Positions 41,249 to 50,257 of a DNA stretch of 64,000 bases are shown here, piece by piece (position 1 is the stretch's first letter; each line of letters begins with the position of its first letter). The position numbers and the translations under genes were made by a program. The notes below the pieces were generated by a model. That model saw only the letters and a list, made by a program, of their open reading frames with translations, did not search any database and was not told the origin of the DNA. The stretch spans positions 5,673,501 through 5,737,500 of the forward strand of contig NZ_CP146100.1 in the NCBI RefSeq assembly GCF_037023755.1, given 5' to 3'. Origin of the DNA: Saccharopolyspora sp. SCSIO 74807 (GTDB lineage Bacteria > Actinomycetota > Actinomycetes > Mycobacteriales > Pseudonocardiaceae).

Positions 41249-42237
41249 GCACGCCCACCAAGAAGCGCCTCACCACCTCGGCGATGATCGCGTCGTTCGC
41301 CGATGCCGACCAGCGCACCGCTCCGGCGCCGTTCGGCCACGCGCTGGCCGCCGCGGCCGAGCGCGACCAGCGGATCGTCGGGCTCACCGCCGACCTGGGC
41401 AAGTACACCGACATGCACGTGTTCGCCGAGGCACACCCCGATCGGTACTTCCAGATGGGCATGGCCGAACAGCTGCTGTTCGGCACGGCCGCCGGGATGG
41501 CCGAGGTCGGCCTGGTGCCGTTCGCCTCCACCTACAGCGTGTTCGCGTCCCGGCGCGCCTACGACTTCCTGTGCCTGGACATCGCCGAGCCGAACCTGAA
41601 CGTGAACATCGTCGGCGGCCTGCCCGGCTTGACCACCGGATACGGGCCGAGCCACCAGGCCACCGAGGACGTCGCGATCTTCCGCGGGATGCCGAATCTG
41701 ACCATTGTGGACCCGTGCGACTCGGTGGACATCGAGCAGGCGGTGCCGCAGTTGGCCGCATCGCAGGGACCGACGTACCTGCGGCTGCTGCGCGGCAAGG
41801 TGCCGACCGTGCTCGACGAGTACGACCACACCTTCCAGCTGGGCAAGGCTTCCGTGCTGCGCGGCGGGAACGACGTCGTATTCGTCTCAAGTGGACTGAT
41901 GACGATGCGGGCGCTGCAGGCAGCCGAGGACCTGGCCGCGCACAACGTCGACGTCGCGGTCGTGCACAGTCCCACGATCAAACCGTTCGACACCGGGACC
42001 GTGCTCGCCGAAGCAGCGGGCGACCGGCTGGTGGTCACGCTGGAGAACCACACCGTGGTCGGCGGGCTGTTCGAGACGCTGGCCGCCGAGCTGGTCAAAG
42101 CCGGCCGCGGCACCCGGGTCGCACCGATCTCGCTGCCGGACGAGTTCCTGGACGCGGGCGCACTGCCCACGTTGCACGAACGCTACGGACTCGCCCGCAA
42201 CACCATCGTCGACCGGGTGCTCACCGAACTCGGCTGA
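41245..42237 (+). CDS. Transketolase, C-terminal subunit
   Basis: A 330-residue protein holding the pyrimidine-binding and C-terminal domains of transketolase. DLGKYTDMHVFAEAHPDRY and the catalytic-dimer Glu in FQMGMAEQLLFGTAAGMA are typical, as is TTGYGPSHQATEDVAIFRG. The C-terminal domain runs from about residue 210 (VVFVSSGLMTMRA). With the preceding subunit it moves two-carbon ketol units between sugars. Start ATG 41245 overlaps the upstream stop; GAAGGAG lies ahead. Donor and acceptor sugars are unknown; the FadR-type regulator suggests a dedicated catabolic route. The gene ends at a hairpin shared with the convergent P450 gene. Confidence 0.9.
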   Translation: MSTPTKKRLTTSAMIASFADADQRTAPAPFGHALAAAAERDQRIVGLTADLGKYTDMHVFAEAHPDRYFQMGMAEQLLFGTAAGMAEVGLVPFASTYSVFASRRAYDFLCLDIAEPNLNVNIVGGLPGLTTGYGPSHQATEDVAIFRGMPNLTIVDPCDSVDIEQAVPQLAASQGPTYLRLLRGKVPTVLDEYDHTFQLGKASVLRGGNDVVFVSSGLMTMRALQAAEDLAAHNVDVAVVHSPTIKPFDTGTVLAEAAGDRLVVTLENHTVVGGLFETLAAELVKAGRGTRVAPISLPDEFLDAGALPTLHERYGLARNTIVDRVLTELG

Positions 42238-42244
42238 CCAGCGA

Positions 42245-42279
42245 GCGGACCGTTCGTCCGATCGGGACGAGCGGTCCGC
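42245..42279. terminator. Strong hairpin between convergent transketolase and P450 genes
   Basis: GCGGACCGTTCGTCC (42245-42259) pairs with GGACGAGCGGTCCGC (42265-42279) with one G-U pair around a 5-base loop. It begins 8 bases after the transketolase stop and ends 14 bases from the P450 stop. The loop and arm sequences resemble the interior of the dispersed palindrome. Confidence 0.7.
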
Positions 42280-42292
42280 CCGCGCAGCGTGC

Positions 42293-43504
42293 TCACCAGG
42301 TGACGGGCAGCCCCTCGACTCCCCCGGTGACGCGGTCGCTGCGCACCACCAGTTCGTCCAGCCCGACGCCGAGGCGCAGCTGCGGGAAGCGCTGGAACAG
42401 CGCGGTGAACACCACCCGCAGCTCGGTGCGGGCCAGGCTCGCACCGATGCAGAAGTGCGCGCCGTGCCCGAAGGCCAGGTGCGTGTTGGGCCGCCGCGAC
42501 GGGTCGAAGTCCTCCGCGTCCGCGAACACCGCCGCGTCCCGGTTCGCCGCGGCCTGCGAGATCACCACCGCGTCACCGGTCTCGATCGTCACACCGCCGA
42601 TCTCGACGTCCTCGTGCGCGTACCGCAGCAGGCCGAGCCCACCCGGCGCGGACAACCGCAGCATCTCCTCCACGGTCTGCTGCACCAGACCTTCCGGGTC
42701 GGCGGCGAACGCATCCCGCCGCGCCGGATCGGTCAGCAGCATCAGCACACCGATGTCGATCTGGTTGACCGTGGTCTCGTGCCCGGCGAACAGCAGCCCG
42801 CGGGCCAGTTTCGTCATCTCCGCGTCGTCGAAGTCCGGGTCGTCCCGCTGCGCGGCCACGAGGTCGGAGACCACGTCCTCGCCCGGTTCGGCGCGCTTGG
42901 CCTCGGCGAGCCTGCCCATGTAGGCGCGGAACTCCTCCGCAGCGTCCTGCGGGTCGTCACCGGAACTCATCCGGTTCATCCGGTCCGACAGGCCGTGGAA
43001 GTACTCGCGGTCGGCGAACGGCACCCCGAGCAGGCCGCAGATCACCCGGACCGGCAGCGGGAACGACAGGTGCTCGTGCAGGTCCACCGGTTCACCCGGT
43101 GCCCGGTCGTGCGCCGCCTGCAACGCATCGAGGCGCTCGTCCACGATCTCCCGCACGTGATCGGTCAGCAGCCGCATCCGCTTCGCGGAGAACGCGGGCG
43201 TGAGCAGCTTGCGCATCCGGGTGTGCTCGGCGCGTTCGGTGTCGTAGTCGGCGGTGGGCCCGTTGATGATCGCGGCGTTCGAGATCCGCGCGGCCCGCTC
43301 CGGCGCCGGGTGCGAGCGGCCGAACCGCGGGTCGGCGAACAGCACCCGAGCCTCGTCGTAGGAGGTCACCAGCCACGCTTGATCACCGGCGGGCGTGCGC
43401 ACCCGGGAGATCGGCGCCTGCCGCCGCAGCACGTCGTAGAGCGGGGCCAGTTCCAGCACGTTCGGACGGTCGAAAGGTAGCTGCGGCAGGGCGGGCGCGG
43501 TCAT
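42293..43504 (-). CDS. Cytochrome P450
   Basis: A 403-residue soluble bacterial P450 (CYP105/107-like). The oxygen-activating I-helix [10 protein letters not shown] lies near residues 240-249, the ExxR of the K-helix in EEMLRL near 278-283, and the heme loop [18 protein letters not shown] has its Cys ligand near residue 350. It needs ferredoxin partners, none adjacent. ATG 43504 overlaps the PadR stop (ATGA), with GAGGAG inside the PadR coding region as ribosome site, so the pair is cotranscribed and coupled. Substrate unknown. Confidence 0.92.
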   Translation of the reverse strand: MTAPALPQLPFDRPNVLELAPLYDVLRRQAPISRVRTPAGDQAWLVTSYDEARVLFADPRFGRSHPAPERAARISNAAIINGPTADYDTERAEHTRMRKLLTPAFSAKRMRLLTDHVREIVDERLDALQAAHDRAPGEPVDLHEHLSFPLPVRVICGLLGVPFADREYFHGLSDRMNRMSSGDDPQDAAEEFRAYMGRLAEAKRAEPGEDVVSDLVAAQRDDPDFDDAEMTKLARGLLFAGHETTVNQIDIGVLMLLTDPARRDAFAADPEGLVQQTVEEMLRLSAPGGLGLLRYAHEDVEIGGVTIETGDAVVISQAAANRDAAVFADAEDFDPSRRPNTHLAFGHGAHFCIGASLARTELRVVFTALFQRFPQLRLGVGLDELVVRSDRVTGGVEGLPVTW

Positions 43505-44043
43505 CCGATCTCCTCTTTTCGCGGTGGACCATCAGGCGCGCCGGTGCGCACCTGGTCGAGCCAGTCGAGTTCGGCGTGGATGCGGCGGCTCGTCTCGCGC
43601 AGCGCCTCGTGGCTCCAGCCGCCCGGCTCGGCCTGCGCGCAGAACGCGGCGATCCGCTCGCGGCGGTTCTTCAAGGCGCTGCGGCGCGCGTCGAGCACGC
43701 GCAGCCGTTCGTCCGGGGTGAGCCAGTCGAAGAACGCCAGCCGCGACATGAACTCCGGCTCGTCCCGCGCGAGTTCCTCGGGCAGGTCGGCGAGCATGTC
43801 GTGCAGCAATTCCCGCCCTACGTCGGTGAGTTCGTAGACGTGCCGGGGCGGGCGGCCCTCTTGCGGCTCCTGGGTGCGCGTGACGGCCCCGGCTTCGGTG
43901 AATCGTCGCAGCGCCGGGTACAGCGAGTTGTTGGACAGGGCGTAGCCGGTGCTGTGCTCGACCCTCCTGCGGAGTTCGTATCCGTGGCACGGCTGTTCGG
44001 CCAGATTCGCCAGCAGGAGGACGTCTATCCACACATGTGTCAC
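43501..44043 (-). CDS. PadR-family transcriptional regulator
   Basis: A 180-residue PadR-type regulator. The winged HTH is in residues 1-85 ([56 protein letters not shown]), followed by a C-terminal coiled-coil dimerisation region. GTG 44043 overlaps ACACATGTGT, a perfect palindrome (44033-44042) that could be its operator. It is the first gene of a coupled pair with the P450, so it most likely represses the P450 until a phenolic or drug-like inducer binds (inference). Divergent from the deazaflavin reductase gene; the 270 bases between hold no other clear element. Confidence 0.87.
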   Translation of the reverse strand: MTHVWIDVLLLANLAEQPCHGYELRRRVEHSTGYALSNNSLYPALRRFTEAGAVTRTQEPQEGRPPRHVYELTDVGRELLHDMLADLPEELARDEPEFMSRLAFFDWLTPDERLRVLDARRSALKNRRERIAAFCAQAEPGGWSHEALRETSRRIHAELDWLDQVRTGAPDGPPRKEEIG

Positions 44044-44313
44044 AGTAACCTATGATTCGGTGACCGTCGACCAAGATCGATTCCCGGAAACGTGGCGCGG
44101 CCGACGACCCCCGCGAGATCGGCTCCGCATTCGGGCCGACTCGCCGAAGGCGGTGCGTTCCGCGCGGCACCAGTTCCGTCCACAATGGATGCCGAAAGAA
44201 TTCGGCCCGCCGTCCCGGACCGCGCCGACGTGCCGGGATTGTTCGCAGCCCCGCAGGCGTTGCCGGTTGTGGACCCGCTGCGCGGGCACTACCGATCGGC
44301 AGGAGGAAACCGC

Positions 44314-44754
44314 ATGTCCTTCCAAGGCGAATACGCCCCCAGCACGTTCGACTGGGTGGCCGACCAGGTCTCCCGCTACGAGGCCACCGGCGGCGCGGAG
44401 GGCCGCACGATCAACGGGTACCCGTGCGTCGTGCTGACCACCGAGGGAGCCAAGAGCGGGGCGGTCCGCAAGTCACCGGTGATCCGGGTGAGCGACGGCG
44501 AGCGGTACGCCGCGGTGGCCTCGCTCGGCGGCTCCCCGAAGAACCCGAACTGGTACCACAACCTGCGCGCGAACCCGCTGGTCCGGCTGCAGGACGGCGC
44601 CGACGTGCGGGAGTACCGCGCGCACCTGGCCGAAGGCGACGAGCGCGCCCGCTGGTGGGATCGGGCCGTGGAGACGTTCCCGCAGTACGCCGAGTACCAG
44701 ACCAAGACCGAGCGGGTCATCCCGGTGTTCGTGCTGGAACCGGTGCAGGGCTGA
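44314..44754 (+). CDS. Deazaflavin (F420)-dependent nitroreductase family protein (Ddn-like)
   Basis: A 146-residue split beta-barrel protein of the nitroreductase/deazaflavin-dependent oxidoreductase family. Conserved blocks are GYPCVVLTTEGAKSGAVRKSPVIRV (cofactor phosphate loop), YAAVASLGGSPKNPNWYHNL and PLVRLQDGADVREYRA. Members use F420H2 to reduce quinones, nitro groups or biliverdin. Strong ribosome site AGGAGGAAACCGC before ATG 44314. It is followed 137 bases later by the siderophore binding lipoprotein. It supports an F420-producing organism. Confidence 0.87.
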   Translation: MSFQGEYAPSTFDWVADQVSRYEATGGAEGRTINGYPCVVLTTEGAKSGAVRKSPVIRVSDGERYAAVASLGGSPKNPNWYHNLRANPLVRLQDGADVREYRAHLAEGDERARWWDRAVETFPQYAEYQTKTERVIPVFVLEPVQG

Positions 44755-44891
44755 GGATTCCCGGCCGGAGATCGCGTGGCCGATGGCGGCGGCTCCTCGC
44801 TGCGGGATTGCGGCCGAGCGACCGGCACGAGCCCGCTCGGCCGGAATCCGGCGCTCCCGCCCGAGCCGCGAGCAAGGGTAGCCTTACTCGC

Positions 44892-45869
44892 GTGATCGCT
44901 GCGGGACGTGCTCAGCCCTCCGGAACGAAACGCGTGGCGGCGGTGTTGCTGCTGCTGGTCCTGCTCGGCGGGTGCGCGGGGACCGCTCCGCCGCCCGCCG
45001 AGCCGCGGACTCCGGTGGCGCATCGGCTAGGCACGGCGTTCGTGCCGCGACATCCGGCGCGAGTGGTCGCGCTCGGTCCTGCCGACGTGGACACGGCGCT
45101 GGCGCTGGGCGTGCGACCAGTAGGGGTGGGACTGCCGTTGTCGGCGGAATTGCCGCCGTGGCAGCGGCGTCCCGACTGGCACCCCACGACGCTGCGGCCG
45201 ACCTCCGAGGGATATTCGGCCGAAGCCGTCGCCGCTTTGCACCCGGACCTGATCCTGGCGGGCAGCGACTACTACATCGACCGCGAATACCCGGCGCTGT
45301 CGGCGATCGCGCCGACCACGGCATTCGAAACCGCGCCGGACGAGGAACCTTGGCAGGCCACCACGCGGCAGGTCGGCGCAGCGTTGGGCGAATCCGTCCG
45401 AGCGGACGAGCTGGTGTCCGATGTGGAGCGTCGAATCCGGGATGCTTCGGCGGCGCACCCGCAGTTGGCAGGCGCGGAGTTCGCGATCACGCTCGCGCAC
45501 AGCCCGGGCGGGCTCGGCGTGATCCGCACACCGCGCGACGTCACAGCCCGCACGCTCGCAGAATTCGGAATGCGGTTCGCCTCGGCCGCACAACATCTTC
45601 CGGGCAAAGGATTCTCCGCTCAGCTGAGCGCGGAAAGCCTGCACCGAGTGGACACCGACGTGCTGCTGACTTCCTACCCGGATCCGGCCCTGCGCCCGCA
45701 GCTGGAGAGTTCCCCGGTTTTCCGGAATCTGAACGTGGTGCGGCGCGGCGGTTACCTGCCGGTGCTCGCGGATTCCTGGCTGGCGTTGCGCGAACCGGGT
45801 GTGCTGGCGATTCCGCACCTGATCGACAACGTCGTGCCGGATCTGTCCGCGGCGGCGCAACACCGCTAG
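44892..45869 (+). CDS. Iron-siderophore ABC transporter substrate-binding lipoprotein
   Basis: A 325-residue FecB/FepB-type periplasmic-binding protein (TroA-like class III). The lipobox LLGGC gives a lipidated Cys at residue 28 after a hydrophobic stretch. The body has the paired-lobe layout with VVALGPADVDTALALGVRPVGV, ALHPDLILAGSDYYI and TDVLLTSYPDPAL. It delivers a ferric siderophore to a membrane permease, but no permease or ATPase gene is adjacent. The GTG at 44892 lies seven bases after TAGCCT, so the gene may be leaderless. A degenerate iron-box-like sequence is at 44876-44891 (AGGGTAGCCTTACT). Confidence 0.85.
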   Translation: MIAAGRAQPSGTKRVAAVLLLLVLLGGCAGTAPPPAEPRTPVAHRLGTAFVPRHPARVVALGPADVDTALALGVRPVGVGLPLSAELPPWQRRPDWHPTTLRPTSEGYSAEAVAALHPDLILAGSDYYIDREYPALSAIAPTTAFETAPDEEPWQATTRQVGAALGESVRADELVSDVERRIRDASAAHPQLAGAEFAITLAHSPGGLGVIRTPRDVTARTLAEFGMRFASAAQHLPGKGFSAQLSAESLHRVDTDVLLTSYPDPALRPQLESSPVFRNLNVVRRGGYLPVLADSWLALREPGVLAIPHLIDNVVPDLSAAAQHR

Positions 45870-46002
45870 CCGAAACCGAGGGAAAACCCTTGTCCGATGA
45901 GGACGGACATCGGCGGCACAGCGGCTCGGCGGCTCGGGCGAATTCGCGCGAAACCGGCACCACCACGGCATTTCCGCGGCTGACGCGGCCGAACGCAAAA
46001 TT

Positions 46003-46015
46003 TGAGATCGTCTCA
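46003..46015. promoter_or_regulatory. Palindrome upstream of the NIPSNAP gene
   Basis: TGAGATCGTCTCA, 5-bp arms with a TCG centre, in an AT-rich stretch 109 bases before the NIPSNAP start codon. A candidate operator; the regulator is unknown. Confidence 0.35.
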
Positions 46016-46123
46016 GGTTCGACTGAACGGGACCTGTCCACAACGGATCATTGACGCGCTCAGTACGCTACCGCGGCGCGCCGCCGCGCGAACACCTCGC
46101 GGCCAGTCCGAGGAAGGAACCGG

Positions 46124-46738
46124 ATGCAGCTCCACGAACTCACCACGCTGTCGATGAAGCCGGGGGCGATTTCCGACGCCCTCACCGCGCTGGAAATCTA
46201 CACCAGCGACGGCACCCGAGGACGGCTGCTGGGCTGCTGGGAGACCGAGCACGGCGCGGACGGCGGCGACCTGTTGCTGCTGCGGGAATTCGATGATGCC
46301 CAGCAGATCGCCCAAGAACGGCAGCGGGTGCTGACCACCGGCGACCCGTTCGGCATCGGGGCGCACCTGGAACGGTTCCACATCGAGACGTTCGCACCGT
46401 TCCCGTACCTGCCGCCGATCCAGACCGGACACTTCGGCGGGGTCTACGAGTTCCACACCTACCACCTCAGAATCGGCGGGCTGACGCCCACGATGTCGGG
46501 ATGGCACGACGCACTACCGCGAAGAACCCGGATGTATCCGCTGACGACGGCGATGTTCGCGCTGGACGGGGCACCCCGCATCACCCACGTCTGGCCGTAC
46601 CCGGACCTCAAGGCGCGCCAGGAGATCCGGGGCGACGCGCTCGCGCGCGGGATCTGGCCGCCGCGGCACGAGCCGGAGAACATCACCAGCGCGACATCCA
46701 CGATCGCCTACCCGACGGCGATCTCGCCGTTGTGCTGA
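46124..46738 (+). CDS. NIPSNAP family protein
   Basis: A 204-residue cytoplasmic protein of the NIPSNAP family (dimeric alpha-beta barrel). Two related ferredoxin-like repeats are seen: residues 1-100 (MQLHELTTLSMKPGAISDA, later FDDAQQIAQERQRVL) and 105-195 (GGVYEFHTYHLRIGGLTPTM, then HVWPYPDLKARQEIR). Function in bacteria is unknown; some are linked to monooxygenase or aldoxime metabolism. ATG 46124 has GAGGAAGGAACC. The convergent neighbour is a luciferase-like oxidoreductase. Confidence 0.82.
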   Translation: MQLHELTTLSMKPGAISDALTALEIYTSDGTRGRLLGCWETEHGADGGDLLLLREFDDAQQIAQERQRVLTTGDPFGIGAHLERFHIETFAPFPYLPPIQTGHFGGVYEFHTYHLRIGGLTPTMSGWHDALPRRTRMYPLTTAMFALDGAPRITHVWPYPDLKARQEIRGDALARGIWPPRHEPENITSATSTIAYPTAISPLC

Positions 46739-46780
46739 CAGCCGCGGCACCTGCCCGCGGCCCGGCGAGTCCGCGGCCGA

Positions 46781-47902
46781 TCAGCGCTGCGCCCAGGCTT
46801 CGGCGAGCAGCTCGAAAGACCGCAGCCGATCCCGGTGCCCGTGGGTGATCGTGGTGATCAGCAGCTCGTCCGCGCCGGTGACGCGGCGCAGCACGTCCAG
46901 CCGTTCCACGACGGTTTCCGGGGAGCCGACGATGCGGGTCTGCAACCGGTCGGCGACCCCTTCCAGCTGGCCCTCGGTCCAGCCACGGCCCGCCGAATCC
47001 GCAGGCGTCGAGTACGGCGGAGCGCCCTCGCCGTAGCGGATCTCGTGCACCCACTCCGCGAAGGGTTCGGCGAGGTGGCGCGCGGTCGCATCGTCCTCGG
47101 CGACCAGCACGTCCGCCGAGACGATCAGGTACGGCTCGGCCAGCTGGGCCGAAGGCCGGAAGGATTCCCGGTACGAGGCGGCGGTTTCCAGTACCGCGCC
47201 CGGTACCGTGTGATAGTTCGCGACGAACGGCAGCCCGTGCTCACCCGCCGTCCGCGAGCTCTGGCCCGCGCTGGCACCCAGGATCCACACCTGCAACGAC
47301 GCGCCTTCCGCGGACACCGCCCGCGCGGGCAACCCGTCGCCGTCGAGGAACGTGCCATCCAGCCACGCGAGGACTTCGCGGACTTGTTCGCCGTAGTCGT
47401 CGTCGCCGCCGTTCGCGCCGAGCAGCCGGGAGTGCGCGGCCAGCCGCTCGGCCGCCGCCCGCGAACCCGGGCGCAGCGCCGCGCGCGGCACCGGCAAACC
47501 GTCCACCACTCGGGATTCCAGCGGTCGCGGCGCCCCTTGTCGTGCGGTGGCCAGCTCGGCGGCCTTGGCCAGCCCGGAACGCCCGAGGCCGAGGTCGACG
47601 CGATCCGGGTGCAGGTGCGCGAGGGTGCCGAAGTCCTCGGCGACGCGCAGCGGCGTGTGCAGGCCGAGCAGCACGGCACCGGAGCCGACCCGGATCCGGC
47701 CGGTGGCGCCGAGCACGGAGCCGATCAGCACCGCGGGAGATGACGATGCCACCCCGGGCGCCAGGTGGTGTTCTGCCAGCCAGAAGCGTCGATATCCGAG
47801 GCGGTCGACGTGCCGCGCGAGGTCGACGGTGTCGTGCAGCGCCTCGGCAGCGGTGCTCCCGGCGGACACCGGTGCGAGGTCCAGGACCGAAAGCGGCGTC
47901 AA
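46781..47902 (-). CDS. LLM-class flavin-dependent oxidoreductase (MsnO8-like)
   Basis: A 373-residue luciferase-like monooxygenase with the subgroup pattern LSVLDLAPVSAGST, RFWLAEHHLAPGVASSSPAVLI, GSGAVLLGLHTPLRVAEDF and LLGANGGDDDYG. It would bind reduced FMN and oxidise an unknown substrate. The start is unusual: TTG at 47902, which is preceded at ideal spacing by GGAGGAGG; an upstream GTG in frame has no ribosome site. Located between the convergent NIPSNAP gene and the tRNA. No flavin reductase partner nearby. Confidence 0.82.
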   Translation of the reverse strand: MTPLSVLDLAPVSAGSTAAEALHDTVDLARHVDRLGYRRFWLAEHHLAPGVASSSPAVLIGSVLGATGRIRVGSGAVLLGLHTPLRVAEDFGTLAHLHPDRVDLGLGRSGLAKAAELATARQGAPRPLESRVVDGLPVPRAALRPGSRAAAERLAAHSRLLGANGGDDDYGEQVREVLAWLDGTFLDGDGLPARAVSAEGASLQVWILGASAGQSSRTAGEHGLPFVANYHTVPGAVLETAASYRESFRPSAQLAEPYLIVSADVLVAEDDATARHLAEPFAEWVHEIRYGEGAPPYSTPADSAGRGWTEGQLEGVADRLQTRIVGSPETVVERLDVLRRVTGADELLITTITHGHRDRLRSFELLAEAWAQR

Positions 47903-48098
47903 CGCTGCCTCCTCCACAGGAGTTTCGATGTGGTCCACCGAGCCGCGCGCCCGGCGATTGCGGGACTGCGGCCGGAAAGCCCGCTGCTGCTCGGCTTCGG
48001 GCCGCGGCAGGTGCGCTCGACCTGGAACGCGCATCGGGCGTCCGTCGAGGATCAACCGATTCCTGTCCGGAATGGACGGACGTGCGGGCTGGTTTTTG

Positions 48099-48169
48099 AG
48101 GCGGAGACGGGATTCGAACCCGCGTGAAGGGCTTTGCAGGCCCTTACCTAGCCGCTCGGTCACTCCGCC
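48099..48169 (-). tRNA. tRNA-Cys (GCA)
   Basis: A 71-nt cloverleaf on the minus strand. The acceptor GGCGGAG/CTCCGCC pairs perfectly, with U as discriminator (as in bacterial tRNA-Cys). The anticodon arm is GGGCC-UGCAAAG-CCC with GCA at the centre, and the T arm has GGGTTCGAATCCC. The CCA end is not encoded. Reverse order on the plus strand; 196 bases upstream of the luciferase-like gene. Confidence 0.95.
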
Positions 48170-48612
48170 ACGGAAGTCCACAAAGGACGACGGGCGCGGC
48201 CGCGTTCCGGCTCAGCGAGCACAGATCGCGCTTGCGTGCCGCCGCAGATCGACGTGCAAGCGAGCGACCAGGCCAGAACTCATGCCGAGGATTCTTGCGC
48301 CACCGGTGCCGGGCGTCAATCGCCGCCCGAGCCGTCCCACAGCGTGGGCGCGAGTTGCGCCGAACGGGCGCTGTCCGCGAAGTGGTCGATCACGCAACGA
48401 GCCGCTGGGCCCGCTATCACCTGCGCAGATGCGTCTGCGAGGAGCCCTTGGCGCCGGTCTTGGATCCCAAGTTCGACGCTGGGTGTTTGCCCTTTTCAAG
48501 CGGCGTCAGCCGCTTCCGCCACGTACGCAACCCGAGCACCGGCGCATGAGGTTCCGCTACCCGGGCACCTACCCAAAACGAGTTCAAAGACGGGCTCATA
48601 AGCTGGGCAGCG
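48170..48612. other. Intergenic region between tRNA-Cys and the pseudouridine synthase gene
   Basis: 443 bases. No frame here has the codon pattern of a real gene. Just before the synthase start CATAAG (48593-48598) resembles a -10 element, ten bases upstream of the ATG. No repeat, hairpin with T-tract or second tRNA was found. Confidence 0.4.
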
Positions 48613-49527
48613 ATGCGACGCAAACCCCGTTCCCCGTTCCCGCAGCGGGACGGCTTGGACGCCGTGCGGCTGCGCACGCCGGACGGCGGGACGTGGCCGA
48701 CCATGCGGGACCACCTCGTCGACCGGCTGCCCATCGCCGCAGCCGAGGTCGATCGGATGCTGCGCGAGCAGCGGGTCGCCGGTCCGGGCGGGCTCGTCGA
48801 TGCCGAAACCCCGTTCGCGCCGCGCACTTCGCTGTGGATGCAGCGCGAAACCGCGCCGGAACCGCCCGTTCCGCACTCCGTCGAGGTGCTGCACCGGGAC
48901 GCGGACATCCTCGTCGCGGACAAGCCGCATTTCCTGGCGACGACCCCGCGCGGCGGGCACATCACCGAGACCGCGCTGGTGCGGTTGCGCCGCGAGCTGG
49001 AGCTGCCGGAGCTGAGCCCGGCGCACCGGCTGGACCGGATGACGGCCGGGCTGGTGCTGTTCACCGTCCGGCCCGATGCGCGGCGCGAGTACCAGGGCTT
49101 GTTCCAGGACCGGGCGGTGCGCAAGGAATACCTCGCCGTGGCCCGGCACGATCCACAGCTGGTGCTGCCGCGCACGGTGCGCAGCAGGATCGTCAAAGAA
49201 CGCGGTGTGCTGCAGGCGCAAGAGGTTCCTGGCCCGCCGAACAGCGAAACCCGCGTGGAGCTCATCGAGCACCGCGACGGCCTGGGCCGCTACCGGCTGC
49301 TGCCCACGACAGGACGCACCCACCAGCTGCGGGTGCACCTGGCCGCGCTGGGTGTGCCGATCGCGGGCGACGACCTCTACCCGCAGGTCCGGGACCGCGC
49401 CGACGACGACTTCACCGACCCGTTGCAGTTGCTCGCGTCCGTGCTCGAATTCCGCGATCCGCGCACCGGCCTGCTGCGGCGCTTCGAGACCCGGCGCACG
49501 CTGGAGTCCTGGCCGGCACCGCGCTGA
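48613..49527 (+). CDS. RluA-family RNA pseudouridine synthase
   Basis: A 304-residue pseudouridine synthase. The catalytic motif is PAHRLDRMTAGLVLFT around residues 136-151, with the catalytic Asp in HRLDR. Other family blocks are VLVADKPHFLATTPRGG and GRTHQLRVHLAALGVPIAGDDLYP. An S4-like N-terminal segment (MRDHLVDRLPIAAAEVDRML) may bind RNA. The target rRNA or tRNA site cannot be told from sequence. ATG 48613 has CATAAG ten bases upstream, suggesting a short or absent leader. Confidence 0.9.
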   Translation: MRRKPRSPFPQRDGLDAVRLRTPDGGTWPTMRDHLVDRLPIAAAEVDRMLREQRVAGPGGLVDAETPFAPRTSLWMQRETAPEPPVPHSVEVLHRDADILVADKPHFLATTPRGGHITETALVRLRRELELPELSPAHRLDRMTAGLVLFTVRPDARREYQGLFQDRAVRKEYLAVARHDPQLVLPRTVRSRIVKERGVLQAQEVPGPPNSETRVELIEHRDGLGRYRLLPTTGRTHQLRVHLAALGVPIAGDDLYPQVRDRADDDFTDPLQLLASVLEFRDPRTGLLRRFETRRTLESWPAPR

Positions 49528-49751
49528 AACCGCAATTTTCCGCGCCACCGGAACACCCCGAGCTCGATCGGGAACAATTCGGCACCAGCGCACCAAAGTG
49601 TCAAGGGCGTAAACCGCTCAGCGCAGTGCCGACGCCGCCGCGCGAGCCTTAGAATCGATTCCGTTCCCGGGACATTTCCGCTACCAGCACACTCCGCCGT
49701 TTCCGAAAACCCGGCGGGAGCGCCGGAACGAGCAGAGGAAGTGAGGCGAGC

Positions 49752-50174
49752 ATGGCGTCCATCACCCGGATCGAAGCGAACATCGCCACCGCCGACGCAG
49801 CGAACGCGGACACCAGAAGCGATGTCTACCTCGGCATCGCCGGACGCGAATTCGGGCTCAGCACCGGCCGGGACGACTTCCGGCGCGGCGAGACCGACCG
49901 GTTCGTGCTCGGCGAAGGAGCCAACGTCACCGACGCCCAGTACAAAGACCCCAGACGTCCGCAACTGGAAACCGAGGACCTGGAGCGGTTTCCCACCTAC
50001 ATCCGAATGCACCCGGCCGGCGAGTACCCCGGCTGGCTGGTCGAACGGGTTTGGGTGGTGGTCAACCCGGAATACCGTCCGCAGGAATTCGACAACTCGC
50101 GGCTGGAAGGCACCGGACAGCAGATCTGGCTGCACCAGCCCTACGGGCTCGTCCTGTACCTGACCCGGACGTGA
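49752..50174 (+). CDS. PLAT/LH2-like small protein adjacent to a terpene cyclase
   Basis: A 140-residue protein resembling a stand-alone PLAT/LH2 beta-sandwich (as in lipoxygenase and polycystin): an N-terminal ITRIEANIATADAANADTR block with DVYLGIAGREFGL, then ETDRFVLGEGANV, and a C-terminal EGTGQQIWLHQPYGLVLYL. PLAT domains bind lipids, membranes or proteins. No signal peptide, so cytoplasmic. ATG 49752 has GTGAGG five bases upstream. It is directly followed, 83 bases later and in the same direction, by a terpene cyclase, so a substrate-binding or scaffolding role is a reasonable guess. Family assignment is by pattern only. Confidence 0.6.
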   Translation: MASITRIEANIATADAANADTRSDVYLGIAGREFGLSTGRDDFRRGETDRFVLGEGANVTDAQYKDPRRPQLETEDLERFPTYIRMHPAGEYPGWLVERVWVVVNPEYRPQEFDNSRLEGTGQQIWLHQPYGLVLYLTRT

Positions 50175-50257
50175 GCCCGCCCGGAGCGCCGGCCCCACCC
50201 GGCGCTCCGGCTCTGCTTTCCCAGGTGAACCGCCGCAACGACGATCTCGGGGTGAAC

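Noticed and set aside
44876-44891. Iron box before the siderophore lipoprotein gene
   Set aside because: Matches only about half of the consensus; it may simply be the -10 region of a leaderless promoter.
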